NCBI GenBank assembly: GCA_031277045.1
Contig: JAISLX010000113.1
Location: forward strand, 1 to 30,055
Direction: 5' to 3'
Length of the DNA: 30,055 nt
Origin: Treponema sp.
Lineage (GTDB): Bacteria; Spirochaetota; Spirochaetia; Treponematales; Breznakiellaceae
Shown: positions 1 to 6,859 of the stretch, in pieces
Layout of the letters: each line of letters begins with the position of its first letter
Position numbering within the stretch: the first letter of the stretch is position 1
Notes under the pieces: generated by a model
The model's input: the letters and a program-made list of their open reading frames with translations, nothing else
What the model was told of the DNA's origin: nothing
Databases searched by the model: none
Made by a program: the position numbers and the translations under genes

Positions 1-1
1 G

Positions 2-346
2 GAACTTGCCGACAGACACGGCGGTCTCGTCGCTCACCTCCCCGGACATCTGGAAATTAAGCTCCTGGTAGATAACCGACAGATTCCGGCGGTCCGCCAC
101 TTCAACCCCGCTCTCCGCCAGCGCTCCCCCCAGTTCGTCCATAATATAGCCGGACACGTTATCGTGTTCCGAATCAAAGGCCACGATTGCCACGCGGGTT
201 CCCTCCGGAAGTGCCGAGGCAAGCTCCGCCGCCGACTGCTCAATCGCTTCTTCCAGGGAAAGAAGATCCGCGCTATCGCCCATACTGGCGCAGGAAACCA
301 GCGCCGCGCACAGGGCGATCCAGGCTATACAGAGCCGTTTTTTCAT
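2..346 (-). CDS. CsgG/LpoB-like lipoprotein, 5' part only (runs off the window start)
   Basis: Reading down from an ATG at 346, 115 codons stay open to the window edge. The product begins MKKRLCIAWIALCAALVSC, a lipoprotein signal peptide with lipobox LVSC, so the mature protein should be lipid-anchored in the envelope. The next part (TRVAIVAFDSEHDNVSGYI, then ADRRNL and NFQMSGEVSDETA) resembles the start of the CsgG/LpoB-type alpha/beta domain that is common in treponemal lipoproteins. The start is supported by a GAGGA Shine-Dalgarno site 8 nt upstream. Family assignment is from recall of related treponemal proteins. The C-terminal part lies outside the window, so any additional domain is unknown. 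A low-complexity inverted repeat separates it from the broken gene upstream. Confidence 0.75.
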   Translation of the reverse strand, partial: MKKRLCIAWIALCAALVSCASMGDSADLLSLEEAIEQSAAELASALPEGTRVAIVAFDSEHDNVSGYIMDELGGALAESGVEVADRRNLSVIYQELNFQMSGEVSDETAVSVGKF

Positions 347-368
347 CGTTTCATTCCTCATGGTATGT

Positions 369-522
369 AATGAGTAAGGAGTAATTATTAATGAGTAATG
401 GAAGATTGATGTGAGGAAACGGAGCGGCCTCTACAGAGCGCCGCCCGATTACTCCCCACTCGTCTTTCATTCCTCATCACTCATCATTTCATTACTCATT
501 TCTCATTACTAATTTCTCATTA
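369..522. repeat. A/T-rich low-complexity inverted repeat region
   Basis: The spacer between the lipoprotein gene and the upstream gene is built from variants of AATGAGTAAT. A copy at 390-399 is exactly complementary to ATTACTCATT at 491-500, and further degenerate copies lie at 369-378 and 501-522. The arms flank a GC-rich core (about 421-450). It could be the remnant of a small non-autonomous element or just expanded low-complexity DNA. No terminal target duplication was recognised. Confidence 0.5.
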
Positions 523-523
523 G

Positions 524-1298
524 TTATGGGATAAGCGCGCTCACCATCGGGCCCCAGGGGCCTTTCTTGCCGCCGTTCTCCACCTGCACGGCGAAGTACG
601 CTGTCTTTCCGCTGTCGCCGTAATCAAACTCGATTACATCCTTTTTCCGCGTGGTGTAGAACGATTTGCGGAGTTCTTCGGGTTCCGAGGGGGGCGTTTC
701 GCCGGGGGCGATGACGCTGTACCATATACGGTAGCCTTTGTTGGCCGGGTCGGAGGGGCTTCCGGTAACATAGACCATTTTGACGCCCAGCTCGTGCCTT
801 GCTATCCGGCATAGCCGGATAGCTTGGGAGTTTTGCCTACGGCAAAACTCCAGCCAGTAATTGCATGGAGTTTGCGGCTTGCCGCAAACTCCGAGGCAAA
901 AAGCCTACGGCTTTTTGCCAGGTCTCTATCGTTACCTGGGACGCGGGCTCGCCGCTGGGGGTCTGGACCGGATCGTGCTTTTTAAGGCCCAGCGCGGCGA
1001 GATCCGCCTCCGTAAGCGGCGGCGAAAGGAAGTAGCGGCGCTTGATGTCCCGCATCTTATCCGTCATGGCCGTAAACGCCTCCCGGCACTGCGCCGTAAC
1101 CACGGGCGTGCGGGTCGTCTCGTTCTTCGCCGCCGCCAGCGCCGTGTCCGCCGCGCCCGTCAGCGCGGTAAAGTCCGTGATGACGGCGGCAGGTATGCCC
1201 CACGCCTCCGCGTTGGCCGTCATTACAGGCAGCCAATCCTTCGCCATAGAGAGCTGGCCGTCTCTGGTATGAGGCAGCCAGTCCGTTGAATTAGACAT
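524..1298 (-). pseudogene. Hypothetical protein gene, frameshifted by a hairpin-rich insert
   Basis: The 5' part starts at ATG 1298 behind a clear AAGGAGA site and encodes a helical, Ala/Thr-rich segment (MSNSTDWLPHTRDGQL...) up to SQVTIETW near 918. The 3' part, in another frame, resumes as ARHELGVK at about 802 and encodes a beta-rich domain (VYVTGSPSDPANKGYRIWY, then FDYGDSGKTAYFAVQVEN) to a stop at 524-526. Between them lie four perfect hairpins. Joining the W codon at 918-920 directly to the A codon at 800-802 removes 115 bp and gives one continuous reading frame of about 220 codons. I recall intact treponemal proteins with both halves fused, but cannot check this here. Function is unknown. 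As it stands, the gene should yield a 153-residue N-terminal product ending in insert-encoded residues, plus perhaps an 84-residue C-terminal piece from ATG 778. Confidence 0.7.
801..919. repeat. Cluster of four consecutive perfect hairpins (insert in the hypothetical gene)
   Basis: Four back-to-back perfect inverted repeats are present. The first is 801-810/814-823 (10 bp, loop ATA). The second is 827-837/841-851 (11 bp, loop TAC). The third is 867-878/881-892 (12 bp, loop TT). The fourth is 895-905/909-919 (11 bp, loop TAC). The arms differ in sequence, so this is not one repeat unit copied four times, although GGAGTTT(T)GC is shared by the second and third. The block interrupts a reading frame and looks like a REP/MITE-type mobile palindromic element. 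A TGC triplet occurs at both edges (800-802 and 916-918). Confidence 0.7.
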
Positions 1299-1363
1299 TT
1301 GCTTTCTCCTTGTAGTGATTTATTTGTTTTGGGGCGGAATTGCCCCAGGGTACACTGAAATTC

Positions 1364-1573
1364 GCGGCGTATTCGCCGGAATATGGGACGTATCTGCCAG
1401 AATATGCGGCGTATCTGCCTGAATACGGAACGTATTCGCCAGAATACGGAACGTATCTGCCTGAATACGCGCCGTATTCGCCAGAATACGGAACGTATCT
1501 GCCTGAATATGCGGTGTATCTGCCTGAATACGGGACGTATCTGCCTGAATATGCGGCGTATTCGCCTGAATAC
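1364..1573. repeat. Ten tandem copies of a 21-bp near-palindromic unit
   Basis: Exactly ten contiguous 21-bp units run from 1364 to 1573 with no spacers. The consensus is a 5-bp variable head (GCGGC, GGAAC or GGGAC) followed by GTAT(TC/CT)GCC(T/A)GAATA(C/T). In units 4, 6 and 10 the core GTATTC-N4-GAATAC is a perfect dyad; the others carry the variant left arm GTATCT or the variant right arm GAATAT. Units differ at only a few positions. Because 21 is divisible by 3, long frames stay open on both strands (heptapeptides such as YSGRYVP or YLPEYGT), but no convincing start site or protein family goes with them, so I treat the array as non-coding. It sits between the hypothetical gene (minus) and the promoter of the V-ATPase D operon (plus). 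Confidence 0.9.
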
Positions 1574-1671
1574 GAGGAAGCCGGGCAGCCGTTCCGTCTA
1601 CCGGGATATATAAAGGGGGCGTTATTTTGCGAAAAAAGGGTAAAAAAAGAGGAGTTTAGGCTGTCAGGGGC

Positions 1672-1699
1672 TTGACAAAGCCCGGGAGGCGCCCATAAT
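1672..1699 (+). promoter_or_regulatory. Sigma70-type promoter for the V-ATPase D - Usp operon
   Basis: A perfect -35 box TTGACA (1672-1677) is followed by a 16-bp spacer and the -10 box CATAAT (1694-1699, 5 of 6). It points toward the gene starting at 1917, which implies a leader of about 210 nt. The transcription start is predicted near 1706, inside the adjoining tetranucleotide repeat. Confidence 0.6.
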
Positions 1700-1700
1700 T

Positions 1701-1735
<35 letters not shown>

Positions 1736-1916
1736 GCGAAGTCCGCGCTCAGGGCTGGTATAGCGCTCATAACAGTATGATTCTACCTAAACGCGAAAAA
1801 TAACGCAACGGGGGAGGGAAAGCCTCAGAGTTGTTCAGTTTCGCGGCTCCGGCTGCCGCGGCGGGTACTGTTAAAAAACAGAGATTTTTAGTAGAGTATA
1901 AAAGACGAGGAGAAGT

Positions 1917-2540
1917 ATGGCCCGGGAACTGATAGCCCCGACAAAGAGTAACCTTATCCGTGTTAAGGAACGGCTTGTTACCGCGGAGGAGGGGTATGAC
2001 CTCCTGGAACAGAAGCGGGAGCTTCTGGTAATGGAACTGATGCAGCAGGTGGAGCAGGTAAAACTGCTGGAACGGGACATGGACGCCCGGGTCGCCTCGG
2101 CGTATCCGGCGCTGAAGCGGATGCTTATCGCCGTGGGGCGGGAGCGGGCGGACCGGCTTTCCCGGGACATTCACTACCGTTTCGAACTGGAAGAAAAGCG
2201 GGTGAGCGCCGCCGGGATGACGCTGCCGGGGCTGAATATCCGTATGCCGAATGCCGAATTGAAGTATTCCCCGGCGAATTCATTTGCCGAATGTGATGAA
2301 ACCGTGTTAGAATTTTTCCAGTTGCTTAAAATCTGTACTGAACTCGCGGCGGTACGAACCATCGCGTGGCGGCTTGCCCGGGAGCTGCGGAAGACTCAGC
2401 GGCGGGTAAACGCACTTGAAAAGATGGTTATTCCCGGCGCCAGGGAAACCAGGGCCTATATCGAGGCGGCTCTGGAAGAACGGGAGCGGGATTCGTTTTT
2501 TACCAGCAAATTGTTAAAGAGGAAGGCCGGCGCCGAATGA
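1917..2540 (+). CDS. ntpD: V-type ATP synthase/ATPase subunit D
   Basis: This 207-residue protein has the usual length for the family. It is the central-stalk (rotor) subunit that couples the catalytic A3B3 head to the membrane ring at the cytoplasmic face. The N-terminal signature APTKSNLIRVKERL, then LLEQKRELLVMELM (residues about 7-41), and the C-terminal helix RKTQRRVNALEKMVIPGARE (residues about 163-182) are diagnostic of subunit D; both ends form the long coiled coil. The start is fixed by a GAGGAG site just upstream. Unlike the usual arrangement with subunits A, B, I and K, no other V-ATPase gene adjoins it here: a repeat zone lies upstream and a Usp gene follows with an ATGA overlap. 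It may be a detached rotor gene serving a complex encoded elsewhere, or a second paralogue. Confidence 0.9.
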   Translation: MARELIAPTKSNLIRVKERLVTAEEGYDLLEQKRELLVMELMQQVEQVKLLERDMDARVASAYPALKRMLIAVGRERADRLSRDIHYRFELEEKRVSAAGMTLPGLNIRMPNAELKYSPANSFAECDETVLEFFQLLKICTELAAVRTIAWRLARELRKTQRRVNALEKMVIPGARETRAYIEAALEERERDSFFTSKLLKRKAGAE

Positions 2541-3022
2541 TAAAGCCTATTATTTCCCATGTTATTGCCGCAATTAGCGGCTCGGATGCGTCGATTCTGG
2601 CGGCTAAATACGCCATTGTCATGTCCAAGACATACCGCTGCAAGATGACCGCGGTGTACGTGGTGGATACCGCCACGATCCGGCAGCTTACGCTGAGCAA
2701 GATCTTTATCCAGGAAGAAAGCCAGGACTACGAAAAAAGTCTGGAGCTTAATGGAGAACGTTACCTGTCCTTTGTGGAGGAACTGGCCCAGGCCAAGGGA
2801 GTTAAAATAGAGCGGGAGATCCGCCGGGGGACGGTGTCTACGGAGATCCTCACGGCGGCGGAGGATAAAAAGGCGGATCTTATTATCCTGGGGGGCTGGG
2901 AGAAAGACCGGAACACCCGGGATATTATCGGACACAGCCACCGGGAGATCATGACAAGCGCCAAGTGTTCGGTACTGCTGGTTAAAGAACCGGGGATCGA
3001 CCAAATTTACAAGCAGGCGTAA
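2537..3022 (+). CDS. Universal stress protein (UspA) family protein
   Basis: This 161-residue single-domain protein has the alpha/beta Usp fold: an N-terminal strand with IAAISGSDASILAAKYAIVM, a middle strand ending DLIILGGW, and a C-terminal SAKCSVLLVKEP. The ATP-binding loop of canonical Usp proteins (G-x2-G-x9-G-S/T) is only partly recognisable (GGWEKDRNTRDIIGHSH), so nucleotide binding is uncertain. Its start overlaps the V-ATPase D stop (ATGA), which implies translational coupling and joint regulation. The expected location is the cytoplasm. The specific role is unknown; pairing with an ATPase rotor subunit hints at energy-stress regulation, which is only inference. Confidence 0.85.
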   Translation: MIKPIISHVIAAISGSDASILAAKYAIVMSKTYRCKMTAVYVVDTATIRQLTLSKIFIQEESQDYEKSLELNGERYLSFVEELAQAKGVKIEREIRRGTVSTEILTAAEDKKADLIILGGWEKDRNTRDIIGHSHREIMTSAKCSVLLVKEPGIDQIYKQA

Positions 3023-3037
3023 GGCGGGCAAAAATTT

Positions 3038-3445
3038 ATGAGAATCGCGATTGTAAGCGTGCCGCGGGAGCGGGGAGGAATTCCCCCCCATGTCAGCGCC
3101 CTGGTCAAAGGCATGGAGTCCATGGGACACCGGGTTGACGTGATAAACGCCTGGACCGAAGACGGTATGAGGCTGCCCGGTTACGAGTACATCACCGTTG
3201 TGGCGCAGTCTACCGGTTTTTTTTCCGGCAAACTTCCCGACGCCCTGCCAAAGATCCTGAGCGCGGGAAGCGGCCTTGGGGGTAAACGCGGCGCCGCCTT
3301 TGTAATAAAATCGGGCCTTTTTACCGGCCGTACCCTTTTCAACATCATGAAGGCCATGGAAAAAGAAGGCATGCGGGTTAATTGGAGCGATATCCTTCTA
3401 AATCCGCCCCACGCGGAAGCTTTGGGCAAGCGCATCGGGGCTTAG
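3038..3445 (+). CDS. Flavodoxin-like fold protein, function unknown
   Basis: A 135-residue cytoplasmic protein. It opens with a strand and glycine-rich turn (MRIAIVSVPRERGGIPPHVS) and a helix ending GMESMGHRVDVIN. It continues with a strand running into a Ser/Thr loop (YEYITVVAQSTGFFSGKLP) and then KRGAAFVIKSGLFTGRTLFN. This order of strands and phosphate-like loops resembles short-chain flavodoxins, but the classic N-terminal T-x-T-G-x-T FMN loop is absent, so FMN binding is doubtful. It begins 15 bp after the Usp stop and probably belongs to the same operon. An intrinsic terminator-like hairpin follows at 3477-3502. I do not recognise a named family. Confidence 0.65.
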   Translation: MRIAIVSVPRERGGIPPHVSALVKGMESMGHRVDVINAWTEDGMRLPGYEYITVVAQSTGFFSGKLPDALPKILSAGSGLGGKRGAAFVIKSGLFTGRTLFNIMKAMEKEGMRVNWSDILLNPPHAEALGKRIGA

Positions 3446-3476
3446 CGCTTTGCCGCGCTTCACGCACAGGGCCCCC

Positions 3477-3502
3477 AAAAACCGGTTTTCAGCCGGTTTT
3501 TT
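3477..3502 (+). terminator. Intrinsic terminator after the V-ATPase D operon
   Basis: The arms AAAAACCGG (3477-3485) and CCGGTTTTT (3493-3501) enclose a 7-nt loop, and the right arm runs into six T residues. It lies 31 bp after the stop of the flavodoxin-like gene. Confidence 0.6.
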
Positions 3503-3535
3503 ACCCTGCAAACTGCCGAAACAGCCCGGCAGCCA

Positions 3536-3577
3536 GGGTTTTTATGGTTTTTTTCAGCAGAAAAGCCATAAAAACCC
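3536..3577. other. Long hairpin between terminator and J-domain gene
   Basis: GGGTTTTTATGG (3536-3547) is perfectly complementary to CCATAAAAACCC (3566-3577). The stem can extend inward through a G-T pair and a T/A run. It could act as a second terminator or as a leader structure for the J-domain gene 46 bp downstream. Confidence 0.55.
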
Positions 3578-3622
3578 GCAGGCGCGGCAGGCTGCCAACC
3601 CCCCCGTATCCGGCCTTTTCCC

Positions 3623-4399
3623 ATGACCAACCACTACAACATCCTGTCCGTTAGGGAAAACGCTTCTACCCAGGAAATTAAAAGGGCTTTTCGGGACAAA
3701 GCCAAACGGCTGCACCCCGATATCGCGGGAAAAGAGGCGGAAGAGGAGATGCGCAAGCTTCTGGCCGCCTACGAGGTACTTTCCGACCGGGACCGGCGTT
3801 ACGAGTACGACCGGGCCTACAACCGTTTTATCAAAAAAGTCGATTTTAATTACCGTTCCTGGCTGCGGGAACATGCCGATGATCCCGCCAGCCGGGCCAA
3901 GCTGGTTTTTTTTGAGCTGCTCCACCTGGAAGAGGACGCGGCCATCGCCGTGTGGGACCGTTCCGGGGCCTTGGACTTTCCGATGGACCAATATTTGGAC
4001 CGGGAAGACTGGATGGACTGCGTGTACCTGCTGGCGGAGGAACTGGATAAACGGGACCGGTGTTACGAGGCTTTTGAACTCCTGGTCATGCTGGTGCGGG
4101 AAGAACGGCGGCAGCCCTACTTCAAGCACTTTATGGACGATATTACCGGTTTTCTCAAAGAACTGGTGCGGCTGCGGCTGCGGCCCAGAGTAGGGGACGA
4201 ACTGTGGATCGACTGCATGGAGACCCTGCTGGAACTTGGGTTCCCCCCCCGGGACGAGGCCCGCTGGCTGCGTTCCATGGCGGAAACCCTTCTCAAAATG
4301 GGGGACGAAACCGCCGCCCAGTCCGTTATCAGGGAAGCCCTGCGCCGGGATCCGGGGCTTCCCAACGCCGGCCGGCTTCGGGAAAAATTACGGATATGA
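3623..4399 (+). CDS. J-domain (DnaJ-type) co-chaperone protein
   Basis: A 258-residue protein. The first 65 residues form a J domain: NHYNILSVRENASTQEIKRA, the invariant HPD in KRLHPDIAG (near residue 33), and AAYEVLSDRDRRYEYD. Such domains stimulate the ATPase of DnaK/Hsp70. The remaining ~190 residues are alpha-helical and charged, ending in a TPR-like helix pair (ETLLKMGDETAAQSVIREAL). It lacks the Gly/Phe region, zinc finger and beta-sandwich of true DnaJ, so it is a specialised type III J protein. No good Shine-Dalgarno site precedes the ATG. The methionine aminopeptidase gene follows 9 bp after the stop, so the two are likely cotranscribed. Confidence 0.85.
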   Translation: MTNHYNILSVRENASTQEIKRAFRDKAKRLHPDIAGKEAEEEMRKLLAAYEVLSDRDRRYEYDRAYNRFIKKVDFNYRSWLREHADDPASRAKLVFFELLHLEEDAAIAVWDRSGALDFPMDQYLDREDWMDCVYLLAEELDKRDRCYEAFELLVMLVREERRQPYFKHFMDDITGFLKELVRLRLRPRVGDELWIDCMETLLELGFPPRDEARWLRSMAETLLKMGDETAAQSVIREALRRDPGLPNAGRLREKLRI

Positions 4400-4408
4400 C
4401 GAACCACC

Positions 4409-5179
4409 ATGATTCGCGTTAAAAACGACCGGCAAATCGACGGGATCCGCCGGTCCTGCAAACTCCTTTCCGCGATGTACCGGGAACTAATACCCCTGGT
4501 AAAGCCCGGTGTCCAGACCATAGACCTGGACCGCTGGGTCCGGGACTGGGTCAAAAAGGCCGGGGGCCGGCCCGCGTTCCTGGGTTACGGCTCCCGGAAA
4601 AACCCCTTCCCGGCCGCCCTCTGCGTCTCCATCAACAACGAGGTTATCCACGGCATCCCCGGCAAACGGAAAATCCGGGAGGGGGATCTGGTTTCCCTGG
4701 ACTGCGGCATCGATCTGGAAGGCTATATCAGCGATCAGGCGGTAACGCTGGAGGCGGGAAAGGTGGCCCCGGAGGTTCACGCCCTGAACACGGTAACCAG
4801 GGAATGCCTTTACAAAGGTATCGCCTCCGCCCGGGCCGGGGACCGGCTGCTCCAGATTGCCCGGGCCGTCAGCGGCCACGCCAAACCGGGAAACTACGGG
4901 GTAGTGCGCCAGTTTTGCGGCCACGGGGTGGGGCTGGAACTACACGAGGACCCCCAGGTTCCCAACTACCCCCACGGCCCCAACCCCCGGCTTTCAGGCG
5001 GCATGGTGATCGCCATAGAGCCCATGATCAACCTGGGCACGGGGGATGTGGAAGTACATGATGACGGCTGGACCGTGGTTACCGGGGATAACAAGCCGTC
5101 CGCCCATTGGGAACATACGGTGGCGATTTTTGGGGATCACACCGAAATTCTGACCGAAGACATTTCCCCAAAACCCTAA
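4409..5179 (+). CDS. map: Methionine aminopeptidase, type I
   Basis: A 256-residue cytosolic metalloprotease that removes the initiator methionine from nascent proteins. Pita-bread-fold landmarks are in order: NNEVIHGIPG (substrate histidine), LDCGIDLEGYISDQAVT (metal-binding aspartates), CGHGVGLELHEDPQVPN (metal-binding histidine), AIEPMINLG (glutamate) and AHWEHTVAI (second glutamate). No N-terminal zinc-finger extension is present, and the length is typical of bacterial type I enzymes. It follows the J-domain gene by 9 bp. Together they suggest a small operon for handling newly made proteins. Confidence 0.95.
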   Translation: MIRVKNDRQIDGIRRSCKLLSAMYRELIPLVKPGVQTIDLDRWVRDWVKKAGGRPAFLGYGSRKNPFPAALCVSINNEVIHGIPGKRKIREGDLVSLDCGIDLEGYISDQAVTLEAGKVAPEVHALNTVTRECLYKGIASARAGDRLLQIARAVSGHAKPGNYGVVRQFCGHGVGLELHEDPQVPNYPHGPNPRLSGGMVIAIEPMINLGTGDVEVHDDGWTVVTGDNKPSAHWEHTVAIFGDHTEILTEDISPKP

Positions 5180-5237
5180 CGCCAGGCAGGTTTCCGGACA
5201 GGCCCATTCAAACGCGGTTTGGGTCCCTGAATCGTTC

Positions 5238-5266
5238 TTGTGTAACTTTCAGCGGGATTTTATTAT
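5238..5266 (+). promoter_or_regulatory. Possible sigma70-type promoter for htrA
   Basis: TTGTGT (5238-5243), a 17-bp spacer and TATTAT (5261-5266, 5 of 6) point at the htrA start 82 bp downstream. The -35 box is weak (3 of 6). Confidence 0.4.
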
Positions 5267-5347
5267 TATGTATTGAGTATGTATGAAAACTAACTACGAA
5301 AACCGGGGCCCGTGTTACGATAAATCTAAATCATGGAGAGTACAGCG

Positions 5348-6859
5348 ATGAATTTTACGCGAAACCTATCGTCCAAAAATCTTTTTGTGTTCAATCTGGT
5401 ACTGGTGGGAGTTATTTTCGGCTTTTCCCTTGCCTTCCTTTCGTTTTCCTGTTCCACTCCCCGGACTTCACGAACCGCTTTGGCGGAGGAAAGTCCGGTC
5501 GTTATCCCGCAAAGCGCCCTGGAAACAGCCGAGGGACTCCAAACCGCGTTCCGTTCCATAGCGAAAAAGGTGCTGCCTTCGGTGGTGGAAATTAAAACCG
5601 TATCGGTCAGGCGGCAGCAGCTTCCCAACTACCCCGGCATCCCCTGGGAATTTTTCTTTGGCCCCCAGGAGGGAAATCCCGATTCCCAGGGCCAGGAACG
5701 GGAATTCCGTTCCCAGGGTATGGGTTCGGGGATTGTGGTCCGCCGCGACCAGGATACTTATTATGTCCTTACCAACAACCATGTGGTAGAGGGGGCCTCG
5801 GAAATTTCCCTGGTGGACATGAACGGTACGGAATACCCGGCAAAACTGATAGGCACGGACGACCGCAAGGACCTGGCCGTGGTGTCGGTGTCCATTAAAT
5901 CCGGCAACAGCCTCCCGCTGGCGGCACTGGGGGATTCGGATACCGTGGAGGTAGGGGACTGGGCTATCGCCGTGGGGAACCCCCTTGGCTTTATGTCGTC
6001 GGTAACGATGGGGATAGTCAGCGCTGTGGGCCGGACCGGGGGCCCAGCGGGGAACATCAACGACTTTATCCAGACGGATACCTCCATTAACCAGGGGAAC
6101 TCCGGGGGCGCCCTGGTGAACATCCGGGGAGAGGTAATCGGCATTAACACGTGGATCGCCAGCAACAATTCAGGCGGCTCGGTGGGGCTGGGGTTTGCCA
6201 TTCCCATTAACAACGCCAAACGGGTCATTGACGACATTATCAGTTCCGGCAGCGCCACGTATGGCTGGCTGGGGGTTTCGCTGGTCGATCCGGACCGGGA
6301 ATTCCTGGCGGCCCTGTCGGCGGACGGGAAGCGGGGGGCCTTGGCCTCCCAGGTCTTTATCAACTCTCCGGCGGATAAGGGCGGCATCAGGCCCGGCGAT
6401 TTTATTACCCACGTGGACAGCAAGGAAACCCGGGATTCTACCGCCCTGTCCCGAATGGTAGGGGACCTGCGCGCCGGGGACCGGGCCGTCTTTACGGTGA
6501 TCCGCGGCGGCCAGACCCAGGATATCCAGGTCCGCATAGAAAAACGAACCAATGAGGTGGCGGCCGACAGCAAGAACCTCTGGCCCGGGGTTATACCCTA
6601 CCCCCTCAACGACGAGAGCCGCAGCGCCTTTAATCTGGATAAAAGCGCCCAGGGTCTGGTCGCGTCCCAGGTACTGGCGGACAGCCCGGCGGACGTTATC
6701 GGCCTTAAGCGGGGGGATCTGATCACCGGAATCAACGGCGAGACGGTGCGGAACCTTCAGGATTTCTACCGCATCCTTCGGAACAACACATCCCAGGAAC
6801 TGTGGTTCAGTTTTGTCCGGAGCGGCTCGTCCCTGGAAACCCTCAAGTTCAGGCGCTAG
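5348..6859 (+). CDS. htrA: HtrA/DegP-family periplasmic serine protease with two PDZ domains
   Basis: This protein quality-control protease and chaperone acts in the periplasm. The start at 5348 is preferred over the ATG at 5333 because TGGAGAG lies 7 nt before it; this gives 503 residues. Residues about 10-33 form a hydrophobic signal/anchor ending LSFSC, a possible relaxed spirochaetal lipobox. The trypsin-like domain shows the full catalytic triad: H145 in TNNHVVEGA, D175 in DDRKDLAVV and S252 in NQGNSGGALVN. Two PDZ domains follow (around 305-390 and 410-500), each with a G-I/L-x-x-G-D pattern (GGIRPGDFI, IGLKRGDLI). The stop overlaps that of convergent mutL in a CTAG sequence. DegP, DegQ and Do labels cannot be separated from sequence alone. 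Confidence 0.95.
   Translation: MNFTRNLSSKNLFVFNLVLVGVIFGFSLAFLSFSCSTPRTSRTALAEESPVVIPQSALETAEGLQTAFRSIAKKVLPSVVEIKTVSVRRQQLPNYPGIPWEFFFGPQEGNPDSQGQEREFRSQGMGSGIVVRRDQDTYYVLTNNHVVEGASEISLVDMNGTEYPAKLIGTDDRKDLAVVSVSIKSGNSLPLAALGDSDTVEVGDWAIAVGNPLGFMSSVTMGIVSAVGRTGGPAGNINDFIQTDTSINQGNSGGALVNIRGEVIGINTWIASNNSGGSVGLGFAIPINNAKRVIDDIISSGSATYGWLGVSLVDPDREFLAALSADGKRGALASQVFINSPADKGGIRPGDFITHVDSKETRDSTALSRMVGDLRAGDRAVFTVIRGGQTQDIQVRIEKRTNEVAADSKNLWPGVIPYPLNDESRSAFNLDKSAQGLVASQVLADSPADVIGLKRGDLITGINGETVRNLQDFYRILRNNTSQELWFSFVRSGSSLETLKFRR

Noticed and set aside
1364..1573. CRISPR array
   Set aside because: Units are contiguous, 21 bp and near-identical, with no unique spacers and no cas genes nearby.
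1860..1903. Promoter TATAAA just before the V-ATPase D gene
   Set aside because: No -35 box sits at a suitable distance, and the upstream TTGACA-N16-CATAAT is much stronger.
1917..2540. A complete V-ATPase operon
   Set aside because: Only subunit D is present; flanking genes on both sides are unrelated.
4253..4260. C8 run in the J-domain gene as a phase-variation site
   Set aside because: Eight C residues are expected by chance in GC-rich coding DNA with Pro codons, and the frame is intact.
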